From Aedes albopictus (Eukaryota > Arthropoda > Insecta > Diptera > Culicidae): a stretch of DNA of 64,000 nt. Made by a program: the position numbers and the translations under genes. The DNA lies in the NCBI RefSeq assembly GCF_035046485.1, contig NC_085137.1:130204703-130268702 (forward strand), written 5' to 3'. The first letter of the stretch is position 1, and each line of letters opens with the position of its first letter. The notes beneath the pieces are model-generated. The model ran no database searches. It was given only the letters and a program-made list of their open reading frames with translations, and was not told the DNA's origin. Below are positions 1 through 12,169 of this stretch, piece after piece.

Positions 1-620
1 GGTAAAAATTGGTTGGTTAGCCGCAATCAATTACAACTATTTTTTAATCCAAAAAAAAACAGTATTTATAGGGGAAAATGGGGCAAAATGGGCACTTCCA
101 GTCAATGGCACGGATCGAGGTGTGCCTCATGAAATGTACCTGTCAATTCTACATCAAGAAAAAAATGGTAGTTAAGCAGCAATCAGTTGATACTAATTTT
201 TAATTCAGAAAAACAGTATTTTTAGAGGAAAAAGAGGCAAAATGGGCACTTTCAGTCAATGACATATATCGAGGTGCGACCCAAAGAATGCGCCGATTGA
301 TTCTACATCAGGTAAAAATGGGTTGGTTGGCCGCAATCAGTTGAAACTATATTTTAATTCAGATAAACAGTATTTCAGGGGAAAATGAGGCAATTTGGGC
401 ATTTCCAGTTAATGATACAGATCGGGGTATGCCCTATAGAATTCACCTGTCAATTCTATATCAATAAAAATGGGTTGGTTAGCCGCAATCAGTTGAAACC
501 ATTATTTAATTCAGAAAACAGTGTTTTTTTTAGAGGAAAATGGGGCAAAATGGACACCTACACTCAATTCCGGTGAATGAAACTATCACCAATCGATTCC
601 TTGACATTTTTCCATTCGGA
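1..620. repeat. Tandem repeat, ~155-bp unit, four diverged copies
   Basis: Four successive copies begin near 2, 160, 313 and 467. Each runs through a 'ggttggttagccgcaatcag' type start, an 'aacagtattt' segment, a 'ggggaaaatggggcaaaatg' type segment and a 'cctgtcaattctacatca' type end. The array runs off the left edge of the window and decays after about 620. The 63-residue open frame inside it is an accident of the repeat. Confidence 0.85.
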
Positions 621-796
621 AAAAATGGGTTTCAAAGATAGCAATCAGCCGCAATAATTAGGTGCCTTTTTGGGTCGGTTTTTCCTCACTGTGATTGGTG
701 CGTGGATGCCAAGCGTTAGATGAAAGATTAGTGTGCATTACTCTGAAGATAATGCGGCACAGCTCGCTTGATTACATAACTCGTAGAGGAGTTATA
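621..796. other. Single-copy spacer
   Basis: No gene, RNA or repeat is recognisable between the tandem array and the transposon end at 797. Confidence 0.5.
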
Positions 797-2666
797 CAGG
801 GTGGCCACAGACTCGGGAAATTCGGGAAATGCGGGAAAAAGTCGGGAATCTAAATTCATCGGGAAATATGCGGGAATAAGTCGGGAATTTTGTTTATGAT
901 CGGGTATTTTTAAAATGATGTGTAACGCCTCCAGAATGTAAACTCAAACCTAGATTTACCACTTAAATCACTTCAAATCCAGATTTTTACACAGTTTCAG
1001 AAGCCTCACGAAGGAATTTCAAAATCCAAATGATGCAGATGAGCATTGGTTTCTGAAATACGAGTGATTTCCCGTTTGATAGAGATTATCCGGGTGACTG
1101 GTTTTTATTGTCCGAATACTCAAGTCAACGATTAGACCTTAAATTTAGGAACAAGCATATTTTAAATCATAATTTTTAAAAGTAAAGTTTTTAACCACTA
1201 AAAAAACCTAATCTAAAAAACGCGAAACAAATATCGCAAAACATAATTTCAAACCAAATTTTAAACGATTTTATAAGATAATTCTACAACCTTTTCTTAG
1301 AAAATATTTAGTTTGTTACATGGTACAAACTTCCTGAGTGGAGGAGAACGTGCCTCTGAAGCGACCTACTGATACATGGTTAATCATAGCTTTAATGAAG
1401 AAATTCCATACGAAATTCTTTCAAATATTTTCCACATAATACCTCCCAAAGCTATTTGTCGAAAAATCCAGTTCGAGTACATTTAATCGAGGAATCAGAT
1501 AGTTTTCAGAGTTTCGACTGTCTACTGCCAGGAAAAACTAAGTAAATTGATGTTAGCTGAAAATCCCTGGAATTCTGGTGGTAATCCGAGAATTCTTGTC
1601 AATGAGATTTTGTATGGTAACGAACTTTGAAAAGGATTTTCTGACCTTGCCGAAATATCTGGCTGAGCTTTTGGTCAAGTTTCAATTCAGGCGTTCGATT
1701 TGAACAGATCGTAAGCTTACTGTGATTTCTATTCAAATCGAACGCACGAATTAAATAATTCTTTAATTCGCTACCCAACGACTTCCAGAAATTTTTGCTT
1801 TGAGGGAGTTTTTATTGGTATTTCTAAAAATTTCAGAATGAGTTCATAGAAAAGCTCTCTGCAATCACCGAAACCATCATACTAACAATTTCGTATAGTG
1901 ACATTTCAATTTTTTTGGAATAACTACTAAAACCATCAATAATTCAGTCGTCTCGGAAGAGTTTCTGGAAGATTTTTTATAGAATTATGTTGAAGTGTTT
2001 TCTGTGTAAGTTTTTGTAAAATTACTGGATAAATTCACTAATGAATACTTAGAATCCTTGACATTAAAACGGAAGCAAAGTTGCAAATTGAAAACCAGAA
2101 AACAGGATTCTCTAGATTTTTTTATTAAATTTTTCAATGTCTTGTCTCCTGAAGGTATTTCTGGTGTAACCAATGGAAAACATGAACAGCTTCTAGCCTG
2201 ACTTCCTTAGGACAGACATATGAACATTGTAAAGGAGTTTTTAACCTGAATTCCTAATGCAAATCTGTAGAATTGGTTTATGTCTTTCTGGGGGTTCTAC
2301 AAGTTTTGCTGAAACATTGTCTTGAAATCGTGAAAGTTAAAAGAATGAAGAACACCTCTTATACGGAAATAATTTTAAGCCCATCTTGTAGGTATGTCTG
2401 ATGATTTTTTTTTGCGTTACCCTAGGTTGATCAAAAGGTTTGAATGCTACTCAAAACCGGCTGTACTAGTTTCACTTTAAACTAATAGAGAAATTCAACT
2501 AAAATTGGACTACTTTTTTTTTTTTAAGATGTACACTTTACGCATCAGTTTCGATCAAACATTATTCACATTCTTCCAAATGAGTTCTTCCAAAATGAGA
2601 TTTTTCTACTCAAGCTTAAGCCCAGAATATCGATTTTTCCTAAAATATTAAAAAAAGCCTTACATA

Positions 2667-3625
2667 CAGGGTGTTAGGTTCCTGAGTGCAAACTTTTAAA
2701 AGGGTGATAGAGGACCATAAATGGTGATAAAAATTGTTCTACGCATATGGTCAAATCTCAACCGTTACGTAGTTATTGAACTTCCCATGTTTTTGACTCA
2801 CATTGCCTTAACTGGCTATAACTTGAAAATGGTCAAACTTATCGCAATTTTTTTACCCTTATTCGAAAGATTATTGAATTTTCTATCAAATGGCATCTTT
2901 GCATCGATTGGTTTAGTTAAATAACTAAGTTTTCTAGAGCAAAATAGCTCAGAATAGTGTGTTTTAATTTGTTTTTGTCAATTATCTTTGAAACATGCGT
3001 AATAAATTAAAATTATTTCTTTGGCAAAGTTGTGGCCCCTATTCCACTCTACAATTCATTCTTTGACACAAAACTTCTAGCTCTTATCGTTTTCTTGCAA
3101 TTTCGATTTAAATGTGCGGCACAGTGCGCAAAAAAGTGCTTACCTTGACAGTTGTAAATTTATGACCTGAAATGCGATGTTTAATTCGAAATTGCAAGAA
3201 AACGATAAGAGATAGACGTTTGGTGTCAAATAATGAATTGTAAAGGGGAACAGGGGCCACAACTTTGCCAAAAAAAGAATTTCAATTTATTACGCATGTT
3301 TCCAAGATAATTGACAAAAACAAATTAAAACACACTATTTTGAGCTATTTTGCTCTAGAAAACTTAGTTATTTAACTAAACCAATCGATTCAAAGATGCC
3401 ATTTGATAGAAAATTCAATAATCTGTCGAATAATGGTAAAAAAATTGCGATAAGTTTGACCATTTTCAAGTTACAGCCAGATAAGGCAATGTGAGTCAAA
3501 AACATGGGAAGTTCAATAACTACGTAACGGTTGAGATTTGACCATATGCGTAGAACATTTTTTTTCACCATTGATGGTCCTCTATCACCCTTTTAAAAGT
3601 TTGCACTCAGGAACCTAACACCCTG
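2667..3625. mobile_element. Palindromic TA-flanked element (foldback MITE), copy 1
   Basis: The ends are CAGGGTGTTAGGTTCCTGAG and its inverse, flanked by TA on both sides (2665-2666, 3626-3627). This suits the IS630-Tc1-mariner superfamily. The two arms (about 2667-3110 and 3187-3625) are close inverted copies of about 440 bp, separated by a ~76-bp loop. Each arm carries the same short open frame, which is why look-alike peptides appear on both strands; I do not regard it as coding. A second full copy lies at 48933-49897. Confidence 0.9.
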
Positions 3626-3980
3626 TATTAATTCAGAAGTTTCAAAATTATGTTTTTCAGGGTTTGAGAACTTCTGTACAAATTCAGCTAGAAATTGTTT
3701 AAAATCTTCACATTCTAAATTTTTTGAGAAAAATTCCGCTAAGGAATTCATTGCTACTGCTCTCCTAGACACAACTTATCTGTTTTATATACAGATTTGA
3801 ACTCCTATAAAGAATTCAATAAAGAATATTTCAGTTAGCCGACTACATTTTTATAGGAACTTTATCAAGCATTTCTTAAGGAGTTCACAAAGATCTTTTG
3901 AAAATTCCGACACAAATATGTTCAAGTATAGTTTTACGTTACACGACATCCAGAATAAGAAGAAAATTTGAAGCATATGT

Positions 3981-4476
3981 GGTCGGGGTTCTGCTAAACC
4001 GAACCAAAGATCATTTTTGAAAAATTCATATTCATATTTCAAACTATTTTGAGACCTCCGTACTACCATACTATACGCGTCCTCTCTGATTGATGTGAAG
4101 GATTGTTAGTGATATCGATTTCAACTTCATAGACGATGAAAAATCGAGATTTTTTTTTACAATCCGACTGGTTTTCTCTGAAACAAAGAAACACAGTCAG
4201 TCACACTGAACTATAAACCATATTCTAATGATTTTGTTCAGCCAGAGTGAACTGAGTGCAAAGTACTGGGAAATTTAATATAATTATATCAATGATTTCA
4301 AAAAAAATACATGTATACTTCATCTCTGATGGTTAATAAAGGCTTGTAAGTTACATGTGTGCGGAAAAGTTTCAAATAATCTTAGCTGTTGTTTGTTTGT
4401 GACTGGTTGAGCTTTAAGCTTAATTATCTCGGAATAAAGTTTTTGGCGCTTAGTTCGGTTTAGCAGAACCCCGGCC
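3981..4476. mobile_element. Inverted-repeat element, ~496 bp
   Basis: Inverted ends share about 22 of 24 bp around GGGGTTCTGCTAAACCGAAC at 3984-4003, with its inverse at 4454-4473. The interior is A+T-rich and non-coding. I did not find a clean target duplication, so the exact borders are uncertain. It sits inside the larger 797-4716 element. Confidence 0.6.
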
Positions 4477-4728
4477 ATGTTGCATGTAAATTTCTTTTGA
4501 TGTTAACATCTCCAATATATTGTAAAATTGGGACAGTATCACAATGACACTGTAAATCTTTCAGTAAGTTTTACAGATCCACTTAAAAGTTTGGATTCTT
4601 GGATGTTTTACATGCTCCACAGGTTATATGAAAAAGTCGGGAAAATTTAAAATCAATGCGGGAAAAAGTCGGGAAAAATGCGGGAATTTCAATTTTGATT
4701 TTGTGTGGCCACCCTGGTTATATGATAG

Positions 4729-4957
4729 ACTGACACTGTGCTGTAAAAGTTGGAAGGAAGGGAAACGGCTTTTTCAACCCGTTTCTGTTCTAGCGATGGC
4801 AATGAACATGATAATATACATGAGTTGTATATGCAGAGAGGAGGAGAAAGTATATAAAAAAATACAAAGTATGAGGAAAGGGACGGGCCGGGAATTGAAC
4901 CCAGGACCTTCTGCATACAAATCAGAAGCGGTAGCCACTACGCCACCAAGACCGTGT
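4729..4957 (-). mobile_element. tRNA-derived SINE, full-length copy
   Basis: Read on the minus strand, the element starts with a tRNA-like head: an A-box-like 'ggtggcgtagtggctaccg' and a B box GGTTCAATTCC at about 4889-4899. A ~150-bp non-tRNA body follows. The octamer TATGATAG flanks it on both sides (4721-4728, 4958-4965). The head cannot fold as a complete tRNA, so it is a retroposon and not a tRNA gene. It landed immediately beside the right end of the 797-4716 transposon. Its head differs from Feilai, so it belongs to another tRNA-related family. Confidence 0.75.
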
Positions 4958-4993
4958 TATGATAGCCCATATTATTGAAGCAAAACTGAACTA

Positions 4994-5118
4994 CAGTGAC
5001 CCCACACCGATGAATCACCTTAATTTTTGTACACTATTTATGAATCACCATGTTGATCAAATGGAGTGATCCATAAACTGTGGTCATTTTTGCCGATTCA
5101 TAAATTGTGGGGTCACTG
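4994..5118. mobile_element. 125-bp TA-flanked MITE
   Basis: The terminal inverted repeats CAGTGACCCCACA and TGTGGGGTCACTG are flanked by TA (4992-4993, 5119-5120). Internal motifs 'gatgaatcacc' and 'gccgattcataaa' also mirror each other. The small size and TA duplication fit a mariner-type MITE. Confidence 0.85.
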
Positions 5119-5439
5119 TATATTCATTCTTCGGTAAAGCTGTATTTTGAGTAAGTTTGATAATTAAATTCACCGAATTAAACACATTTTTTCTAAATAA
5201 GCTCAAGGTGGTTCAAGAAAAACTGGCTGTATTTTTTTAAATTTCGATTTGTCATCAAAATCGCCCAAAACACTTACAAAGCATTTTAAATGGCGTTGAT
5301 TCATATGCAGAGATTGTCGTTATCTCTCTTCGGCTCGAGAGTTACAGGTGTTGTCTCTAAAAATCATAGTTTTATCAAACTTTGATTTTACAAGCTGGAG
5401 CCAAAATAATAAATATCTCTCAGCAACATGGTGAAGATA

Positions 5440-5640
5440 TGCCGAAGCCACATCCCAATTTTTCAAGAGAACAAATCTGAAGAACCAAATCACGGTTAGT
5501 GCTGAAAAGATGATCGATTAGTTACCCGCTGGTGGTGACCAATCGATCAACTTTTCAACGAAAACCGTCATTTGGTTCTTCCGATTTGTGGTCTTGGAAA
5601 CTCGAGGTGGTTCTTCGTCATATCTTCACCCTAAAGAAGT
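5440..5640. repeat. Imperfect foldback, ~200 bp
   Basis: Left-arm segments 'gaagatatg', 'aaatctgaagaaccaaat' and 'gatgatcgatt' recur inverted on the right as 'aatcgatcaac', 'atttggttcttccgattt' and 'catatcttc'. The arms are diverged. No clear terminal duplication is visible, so I call it a decayed inverted-repeat element. Confidence 0.65.
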
Positions 5641-6000
5641 AGTAGGACCACCGCCTAGCGGATAAACCAAGAATAACTAGTTCATCATCGGATAGCTCTT
5701 GATGTTCTGACCAACTTTGCTGAAGACTGCACACTTAATCCAAAGATGGTTTTAACTTATGCTAGGCACATACGCATTGCAAAACCACGCTTGATGTTCG
5801 CGTGATGGTACTGGCAATGGCTGTTATCGCAACACCTATCAATGCCAAATATATCCATGGTCACTAGCGCCGCCTATTGGAGCAAATATGTACTAAGTTA
5901 CATACTATCGAAGAGTCCTTGATCCCCGCAACAACTTTTCTGAAGACACTAGTCTTCTAACATGCCTCTTCCCCCCCCCCCACCCCCCCTCGGAGTTTCT
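5641..6000. other. Spacer up to assembly gap
   Basis: Nothing recognisable as a gene. The last 30 bases before the gap form a C-rich tract (5966-5989), a plausible reason for the sequencing break. Confidence 0.5.
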
Positions 6001-6500
6001 NNNNNNNNNNNNNNNNNNNNNNNNNNNNNNNNNNNNNNNNNNNNNNNNNNNNNNNNNNNNNNNNNNNNNNNNNNNNNNNNNNNNNNNNNNNNNNNNNNNN
6101 NNNNNNNNNNNNNNNNNNNNNNNNNNNNNNNNNNNNNNNNNNNNNNNNNNNNNNNNNNNNNNNNNNNNNNNNNNNNNNNNNNNNNNNNNNNNNNNNNNNN
6201 NNNNNNNNNNNNNNNNNNNNNNNNNNNNNNNNNNNNNNNNNNNNNNNNNNNNNNNNNNNNNNNNNNNNNNNNNNNNNNNNNNNNNNNNNNNNNNNNNNNN
6301 NNNNNNNNNNNNNNNNNNNNNNNNNNNNNNNNNNNNNNNNNNNNNNNNNNNNNNNNNNNNNNNNNNNNNNNNNNNNNNNNNNNNNNNNNNNNNNNNNNNN
6401 NNNNNNNNNNNNNNNNNNNNNNNNNNNNNNNNNNNNNNNNNNNNNNNNNNNNNNNNNNNNNNNNNNNNNNNNNNNNNNNNNNNNNNNNNNNNNNNNNNNN
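6001..6500. other. Assembly gap, 500 N
   Basis: Exactly 500 N. The round size suggests a placeholder rather than a measured gap. Open frames across it are artefacts. Confidence 0.99.
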
Positions 6501-7600
6501 CCTTCGTATACTAATCCCGAATCCCTAAAGACATTTCTGAACAAATCTGGTAGAGAATTCCTAACCGAATCTCTTGAGATATTTTAGAAGAAATCACTTA
6601 ATTTAAATGCGGGAAAATTTTCTAAAGGTCTTAGTTTTTTATTAATAATCATAAGATTCAGATTTCGATTTTAAGCTTTAGTGTCCGAAACAGTCAGAAC
6701 TAAAGTATGATGAATTTGTGTTATTACCGTTTTCATTCCAAATTTCTAATTCTGTTAAATCTAATTACTGTTGTTGTAAGATAATATCTGATTGTCGTTA
6801 ATTGACCGTGAAACTTACTAGTTCCTTCTTCGCAACTAAGTAATGATTTTTAGAACAAACAGCAAATTAATATGACAACAGTTTGCTTCTTAAAAACCCG
6901 ATTTAATCCACCTATGGTGAACAGAACCCTTCTTACACTTATTAAAAATATTGTTGTATTATGCGTATTAAGCAAATTTATTTTGTGTGATTGACCAAAA
7001 GTTCTAGAAAATATTGTGGATTTGACATCTAGTGAATTGGTTCCCAAAATAGCATCAGACCATGGACTTACCAGAAATGCCAGACACCTCCTAGAATCTT
7101 ATATGGAATGTTAAAAAAATAGCTTTCATATTCTGGAATATTGTATCTTTTGTCAACTGCCAAATAATCTTGAATCGATTAACAAATGGATACGAAAATC
7201 AGCGAGATGCACTTTGTCTAATATCTCTTAATCAGTCGAATAAATTAGCTCCGAAGTACTTGGTATTCATGGTTATGGTGTAAAAAGGATAAAAATGACA
7301 TATCTACTAAGTTAATCAGTTTTGGCATTAACTAGTTATTTTGGCTGTCCGGTTCTTGCATTTTTTCCCACAATATATAAATTCAAAGCTTTCATTTAAC
7401 ATATTGTTAGTTTTCATAAAATTCCTGTGTATTTGTTAATTATAATTTCGTTGAAAACAATAACCTGCTAGAATACACTTTGTATTATTTGTATTTATCA
7501 GCATTATTTATTGAAAAATAATTTCCCATAGACTGGTGAAAAACTTATGCAAGATAACAAGTGAATATAATAATAAAAAATAATTTATTGAAATACTCTT
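6501..7600. other. A+T-rich non-coding stretch
   Basis: The first ~100 bases after the gap carry diverged 'gaattcctaaccgaatctcttgag' type sequence related to the GGAATTCC repeat family. The rest is A+T-rich with no gene, RNA or clear repeat visible. Confidence 0.55.
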
Positions 7601-8289
7601 CGTAAGATATCTCAGTAATCAAATGTCGAATCGAAATAAAATTTCAGGGCCTTATACAAGGATATTGTAGCTTTCATTTGGTGCTTAGAGAACCCAAATC
7701 GGTTGACAGATGGCTGAGATATTTATTATGGTACCCTTGGTCCAAAATCTTTCAAAAAGTTAACCTGTATTACTCCCAAGTACTCGATATCTCGGTAATC
7801 AAATGTCCAATCCTAATGAAATTGTATAGGGTTCTACTAGAATGTTGTAGCTTTCATTTGGTGCCAGGGTAACCGAAATCGGTTGACAGACGGCTAAGAT
7901 ATTTATTATTATACAATTGGTCAAAAATCTCAAAAAGTTTAGTTGTATAAATCCTAAGTACTCTTCGAAAGATATCTCTGTAACCAAATGTTCAATCGAA
8001 ATAAAATTTCTGGGTGATCTACTAGGATGCTGTAGCTTTCATTTGGTGCCAAGAGAACTTAAATCGATTGACAAACGGCCGAAATATTTATTATGATACC
8101 TGGGTGAAAAATCTTAAAAAGTTTAGAAGTATGTCTCATAAGTACTCTTCGAGAGATATCTCGGTAACCAAACGTCCAATCGAAAAAAAATTCAATAGCG
8201 TTCTACTAGGATGTAGTAGCTTTCATTTGCTTCCAAGAGAACTCAAATCGGTTGACAGACGGCTGAGAAACGTGCGTGACTTTTTTTTG

Positions 8290-8362
8290 TAACGCACATA
8301 CACACACACACACATACACACATACACACATACACACATACACACACACACACATATACAGA
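8290..8362. repeat. CA-rich microsatellite
   Basis: (CA)n interrupted by TA steps. Equivalent tracts are at 9711-9766 and 10730-10788, and on the opposite strand (TG)n is at 41553-41618. Confidence 0.95.
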
Positions 8363-8482
8363 CATTTGCTCAGTTCGTCGAGCTGAGTTCATTGGTATAT
8401 GAGACTCGGCCCTCCGGGCCTCGGATCGAAAGTCGGTTTTACGAGCGATATTTATACCCTTCTTATGGGTGTAAGAAGGGTA
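8363..8482 (+). repeat. Terminal module with a strong hairpin
   Basis: After the microsatellite come 'cagacatttgctcag', 'ttcgtcgagctgag', 'ttggtatatg' and a 'cggccctccgggcctcgg' palindrome. The module ends in TACCCTTCTTA-tgggtg-TAAGAAGGGTA (8455-8482), a perfect 11-bp stem. The same module occurs at 9767-9839 (cut short) and 10789-10902 (complete), and a relative occurs inverted near 41505-41552. Confidence 0.8.
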
Positions 8483-8488
8483 AAAAGG

Positions 8489-8908
8489 CTTTTCCTACAT
8501 ACATTCAATGATATTTTTGCTACTGTTTATTAAGCTCAAATATTACAAAGAGATAGTAGCTTTTATATATTTGATGCAATTGCATTTTCATGTAGAGCTA
8601 ACTTGAGAAACCAGATTTGGTCATAAAAAAGGCTTTTCCTACATACATTCCGTGATATTTTTGCTACTGTTTATTAAGCTCAATTATTACAAAGAGATAG
8701 TAGCTTTTATGTATTTGATGCAATTGCATTTTCATGCAGAGCTCCTTGAGAAACCAAATTTGATCATAAAAAAGGCTTTTCCTACATACATTCCGTGATA
8801 TTTTTGCTACTGTTTATTAAGCTCAAATATTACAAAGAGATAGTAGCTTTTATGTATTTGATGCAATTGCATTTTCATGTATAACTAACTTGTGTAACCA
8901 AATATGAT
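8489..8908. repeat. ~140-bp tandem repeat, three copies
   Basis: Three head-to-tail units start near 8489, 8626 and 8769. Each contains 'ggcttttcctacatacatt', 'ttgctactgtttattaagc' and 'gatgcaattgcattttcatg'. They are a few per cent diverged and sit between two blocks of the larger array. Confidence 0.85.
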
Positions 8909-9839
8909 CATAAAAAATCTGTTGACAAACGGCTGAGAAATGTATTATGATACATTTTATCAAAAATCTCTCAAAAGCGTAAATTTCATTACTCCTTAGT
9001 ACTCGTGGAAAGATATCTCAGAAACAAAATGTCCAAACGGCATGAAATTTAATAGCATACTACTTGGATGCTGTAGCTTTCATTTGATGCTGAGAGAACT
9101 CAAATCGATTGCCACACGGCTGATTCATTTATTATGAAGCATTTTGTCAAAGACCTCTTAAAAAGTTAAATTGTATTACTCCAAAGTACTCCCCGAAAGA
9201 TATCTCGGTTACAAAATGTCCAATCGGAATGAAATTCAAAAGCGTTCTTCTAGGGTGCAGTAGCTTTCGTTTCGAGCCTTAAGAACCCGATTCGGTTGAT
9301 AGACGGCTGAGAAATTTATGGTGATACACTTTGTCAAAAATATCTAAAATAATTAAGTTGTACTACTCCCTAGCACTCTTTGAAAGATATCGCGGTAACC
9401 GAACGTCCAATCAAAAAAAAATTCAATAGCGTTCTACTAGGATGTAGTAGCTTTCGTTTGGGGCCTTAAGAACCCAAATCGGTTAATAGACGGCTGAGAA
9501 ATTTATGGTGATACACTTTGTCAAAAATATCTAAAATAATTAAGTTGTACTACTCCCTAGCACTCTTTGAAAGATATCTCGGTAACCGAACGTCCAATCA
9601 AAATAAAATTCAATAGCGTTCTACTAGTATGTAGTAGCTTTCATTTGCTTCCAAGAGAACTCAAATCGGTCAACAGACGGCTGAGAACCGTGAGTGACAT
9701 TTTTTGTAACATACATACACACACACACACACATACACACACACATACACACACACGCACATACAGACATTTGCTCAATTCGTCGAGCTGAGTTGATTGG
9801 TATATGTGACTCGGCCCTGCGGGCCTCGGATCGAAAGTC

Positions 9840-9967
9840 ACATAGTTTTTGATTCAAACAATCTTTTAACGAATGAAAAATTTCTAAAATGTATTAAAAA
9901 CTATTTCAAAACTTCGCGTTTCATCTTGCCCCACCCGTTTCAACTTGCCCCGGTGTACCTTATGATA
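9840..9967. repeat. Foreign segment replacing a module end
   Basis: At 9840 the terminal module breaks off before its hairpin. It is replaced by 128 bp ending with 'ttgccccacccgtttcaac' and 'ttgccccggtgtacc', which looks like one end of another inverted-repeat element. The array resumes at 9968. Confidence 0.5.
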
Positions 9968-12169
9968 TATTTTATCAAAAATCTCTCAAAAGCGTAAATT
10001 TCATTACTCCTTAGTACTCGTGGAAAGATATCTCAGAAACAAAATGTCCAAACGGCATGAAATTTAATAGCATACTACTTGGATGCTGTAGCTTTCATTT
10101 GATGCTGAGAGAACTCAAATCGATTGACACACGGCTGATTCATTTATTATGAAGCATTTTGTCAAAGACCTCTTAAAAAGTTAAGTTGTATTACTCCAAA
10201 GTACTCCCCGAAAGATATCTCGGTTACAAAATGTCCAATCGGAATGAAATTCAAAAGCGTTCTTCTAGGGTGCAGTAGCTTTCGTTTCGAGCCTTAAGAA
10301 CCCGATTCGGTTGATAGACGGCTGAGAAATTTATGGTGATACACTTTGTCAAAAATATCTAAAATAATTAAGTTGTACTACTCCCTAGCACTCTTTGAAA
10401 GATATCGCGGTAACCGAACGTCCAATCAAAAAAAAAATTCAATAGCGTTCTACTAGGATGTAGTAGCTTTCGTTTGGGGCCTTAAGAACCCAAATCGGTT
10501 GATAGACGGCTGAGAAATTTATGGTGATACACTTTGTCAAAAATATCTAAAATAATTAAGTTGTACTACTCCCTAGCACTCTTTGAAAGATATCTCGGTA
10601 ACCGAACGTCCAATCAAAATAAAATTCAATAGCGTTCTACTAGGATGTAGTAGCTTTCATTTGCTTCCAAGAGAACTCAAATCGGTCAACAGACGGCTGA
10701 GAACCGTGAGTGACATTTTTTTGTAACATACATACACACACACACACATACACACACACATACACACACACGCACATACAGACATTTGCTCAATTCGTCG
10801 AGCTGAGTTGATTGGTATATGTGACTCGGCCCTGCGGGCCTCGGATCGAAAGTCGGTTTTCCAAGCGGTATTTATACCCTTCTTATGGGTGTAAGAAGGG
10901 TAAAAAAGGAAAAAATAGCACATCAAAGCCCTAAAAAGGAATTTCTAGACGATTTTTATGAGAACAACTGAAGAAATTTTTGAAAACATCCATGGAAGAA
11001 TTCCAGAAGAAGTACCTGCTAAATTTTCTGAAAACTCCTTCGAATACTAAAGGACTTTTCGAAAGGAATCCCTGGAGACTTTTCCGAACAAATCTCTAAA
11101 TGAATTCCTGAGTAAATTTACGATAGAATTCCTCTAGAGGAATTCTTGGAGAAACCCTGGTAGAACTCCTAACAGAATCTCTTGGGATATTTTTGTGAGA
11201 AATTCCATAGTACATTTCCGGGATTCTTTTCTAAAGGAATTCCTCGAGGAATATCTAGGGAAACAGATGGAAAATATCTGAAAATATTGCTTCCTGAGAA
11301 ATTTCAAAAGGAATTCTGTCTGAAAAATTTTAAATGAATATTTCCGAGGGAAATTCATAAAGGTGAAAATCCTTGGAAGAATCTCTGCAAAATATCTGGA
11401 AGAATCCCAGGAGAAATTTCTGAAGGAATCATTGGAGGATTTTCTAAGGAAATCTCTTGAAAATTTTCTAACAGAATCCATGGTAGAATTTCTTAACGAA
11501 TTCATCGAGCAATTTTGAAGGTTACTCATGGAAGGTTTTCAAATGAAATCCTTGGAGGAATTTCTAGTGGAGCTCAAGAAGCAATCCTTGGAGATCTTTA
11601 AAAGGAATCCCGCGAAGAAGGAGAAATTCCGAATGTATGATTTTCCGAAGTTTTCGATGAAGGATTTTCTGAAGGAATCCGTGGAAGTTTTTCCCGAGAG
11701 AAACCTCGGAGGGAGTTCTGAAAAAAATCATGGAGTAATTTCTGAAGAAATTTACGAAGGAATTTCTGGGGAAATCCATGCTAGATTTTCATAACAAATA
11801 CCTGAAAAATGTTTTGGAAGATATCCGTGTAAGATGTTATGAAAGGAATTCCCGGAGAATTTTTGAAAGGTATTAATAGAGCAACTTCGGAAGCAACTCA
11901 TGGAAGATTTTTTAGAAGAATTCTTGGAAAAAGGTCTGGTAAAATCTTTAGACGAATACCTGACGAAATCCACAGGAGATTTCATAAATGAATCCTTGGA
12001 AGTTTTTCCTTAAGAATCTGTGAAATAACTTTTTAAAGAAACTTTGGAGGAATTTCTAAAAGAATCTATGGAAAATTTTATAAAGGAATTCTTGAAACAA
12101 ATTCTAAAGGAATCAATGGAGAGATTGGATGGAATTGGAGAAATATCTAGGGGAAATCTTGGAGAAACT

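Larger units (their letters stand above)
797..4716. mobile_element. Candidate 3.9-kb non-autonomous DNA transposon with CAGGGTGGCCAC ends
   Basis: The left end reads CAGGGTGGCCACA and the right end is its inverse, TGTGGCCACCCTG. Both ends are flanked by the same hexamer GTTATA (791-796 and 4717-4722), which looks like a target-site duplication. Inside both ends lie several subterminal motifs of the form 'gcgggaaaaagtcggga'. No transposase-sized reading frame exists, so the copy would be mobilised in trans. The interior is A+T-rich and contains two other inverted-repeat elements (2667-3625 and 3981-4476). A lone similar end occurs at 45170-45181. I cannot assign the superfamily with confidence; a 6-bp duplication does not settle it. 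Confidence 0.6.
7601..10905. repeat. Complex tandem array, ~150-185-bp units
   Basis: Units repeat the phrases 'gaaagatatctcggtaac', 'caaatgtccaatcg', 'gtagctttcatttg', 'caaatcggttgacagacgg' and 'tgatacattttgtcaaaaat', about every 150-190 bp. The part 8949-9838 is repeated almost unchanged at 9968-10854, a ~1.02-kb offset. This is a recent segmental duplication inside the array. CA-rich microsatellites at 8290-8362, 9711-9766 and 10730-10788 each precede the same terminal module. Short open frames here are by-products of repetition. Confidence 0.85.

Noticed and set aside
2721..3571. Similar ~67-codon frames on both strands and at 48994-49176
   Set aside because: They are the same arm sequence of the palindromic element read from each side; a frame shared by MITE arms is expected without coding function.
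5957..6544. Frames crossing N gaps (also 61964-62675)
   Set aside because: The translation is almost entirely unknown residues from 500-N gaps.
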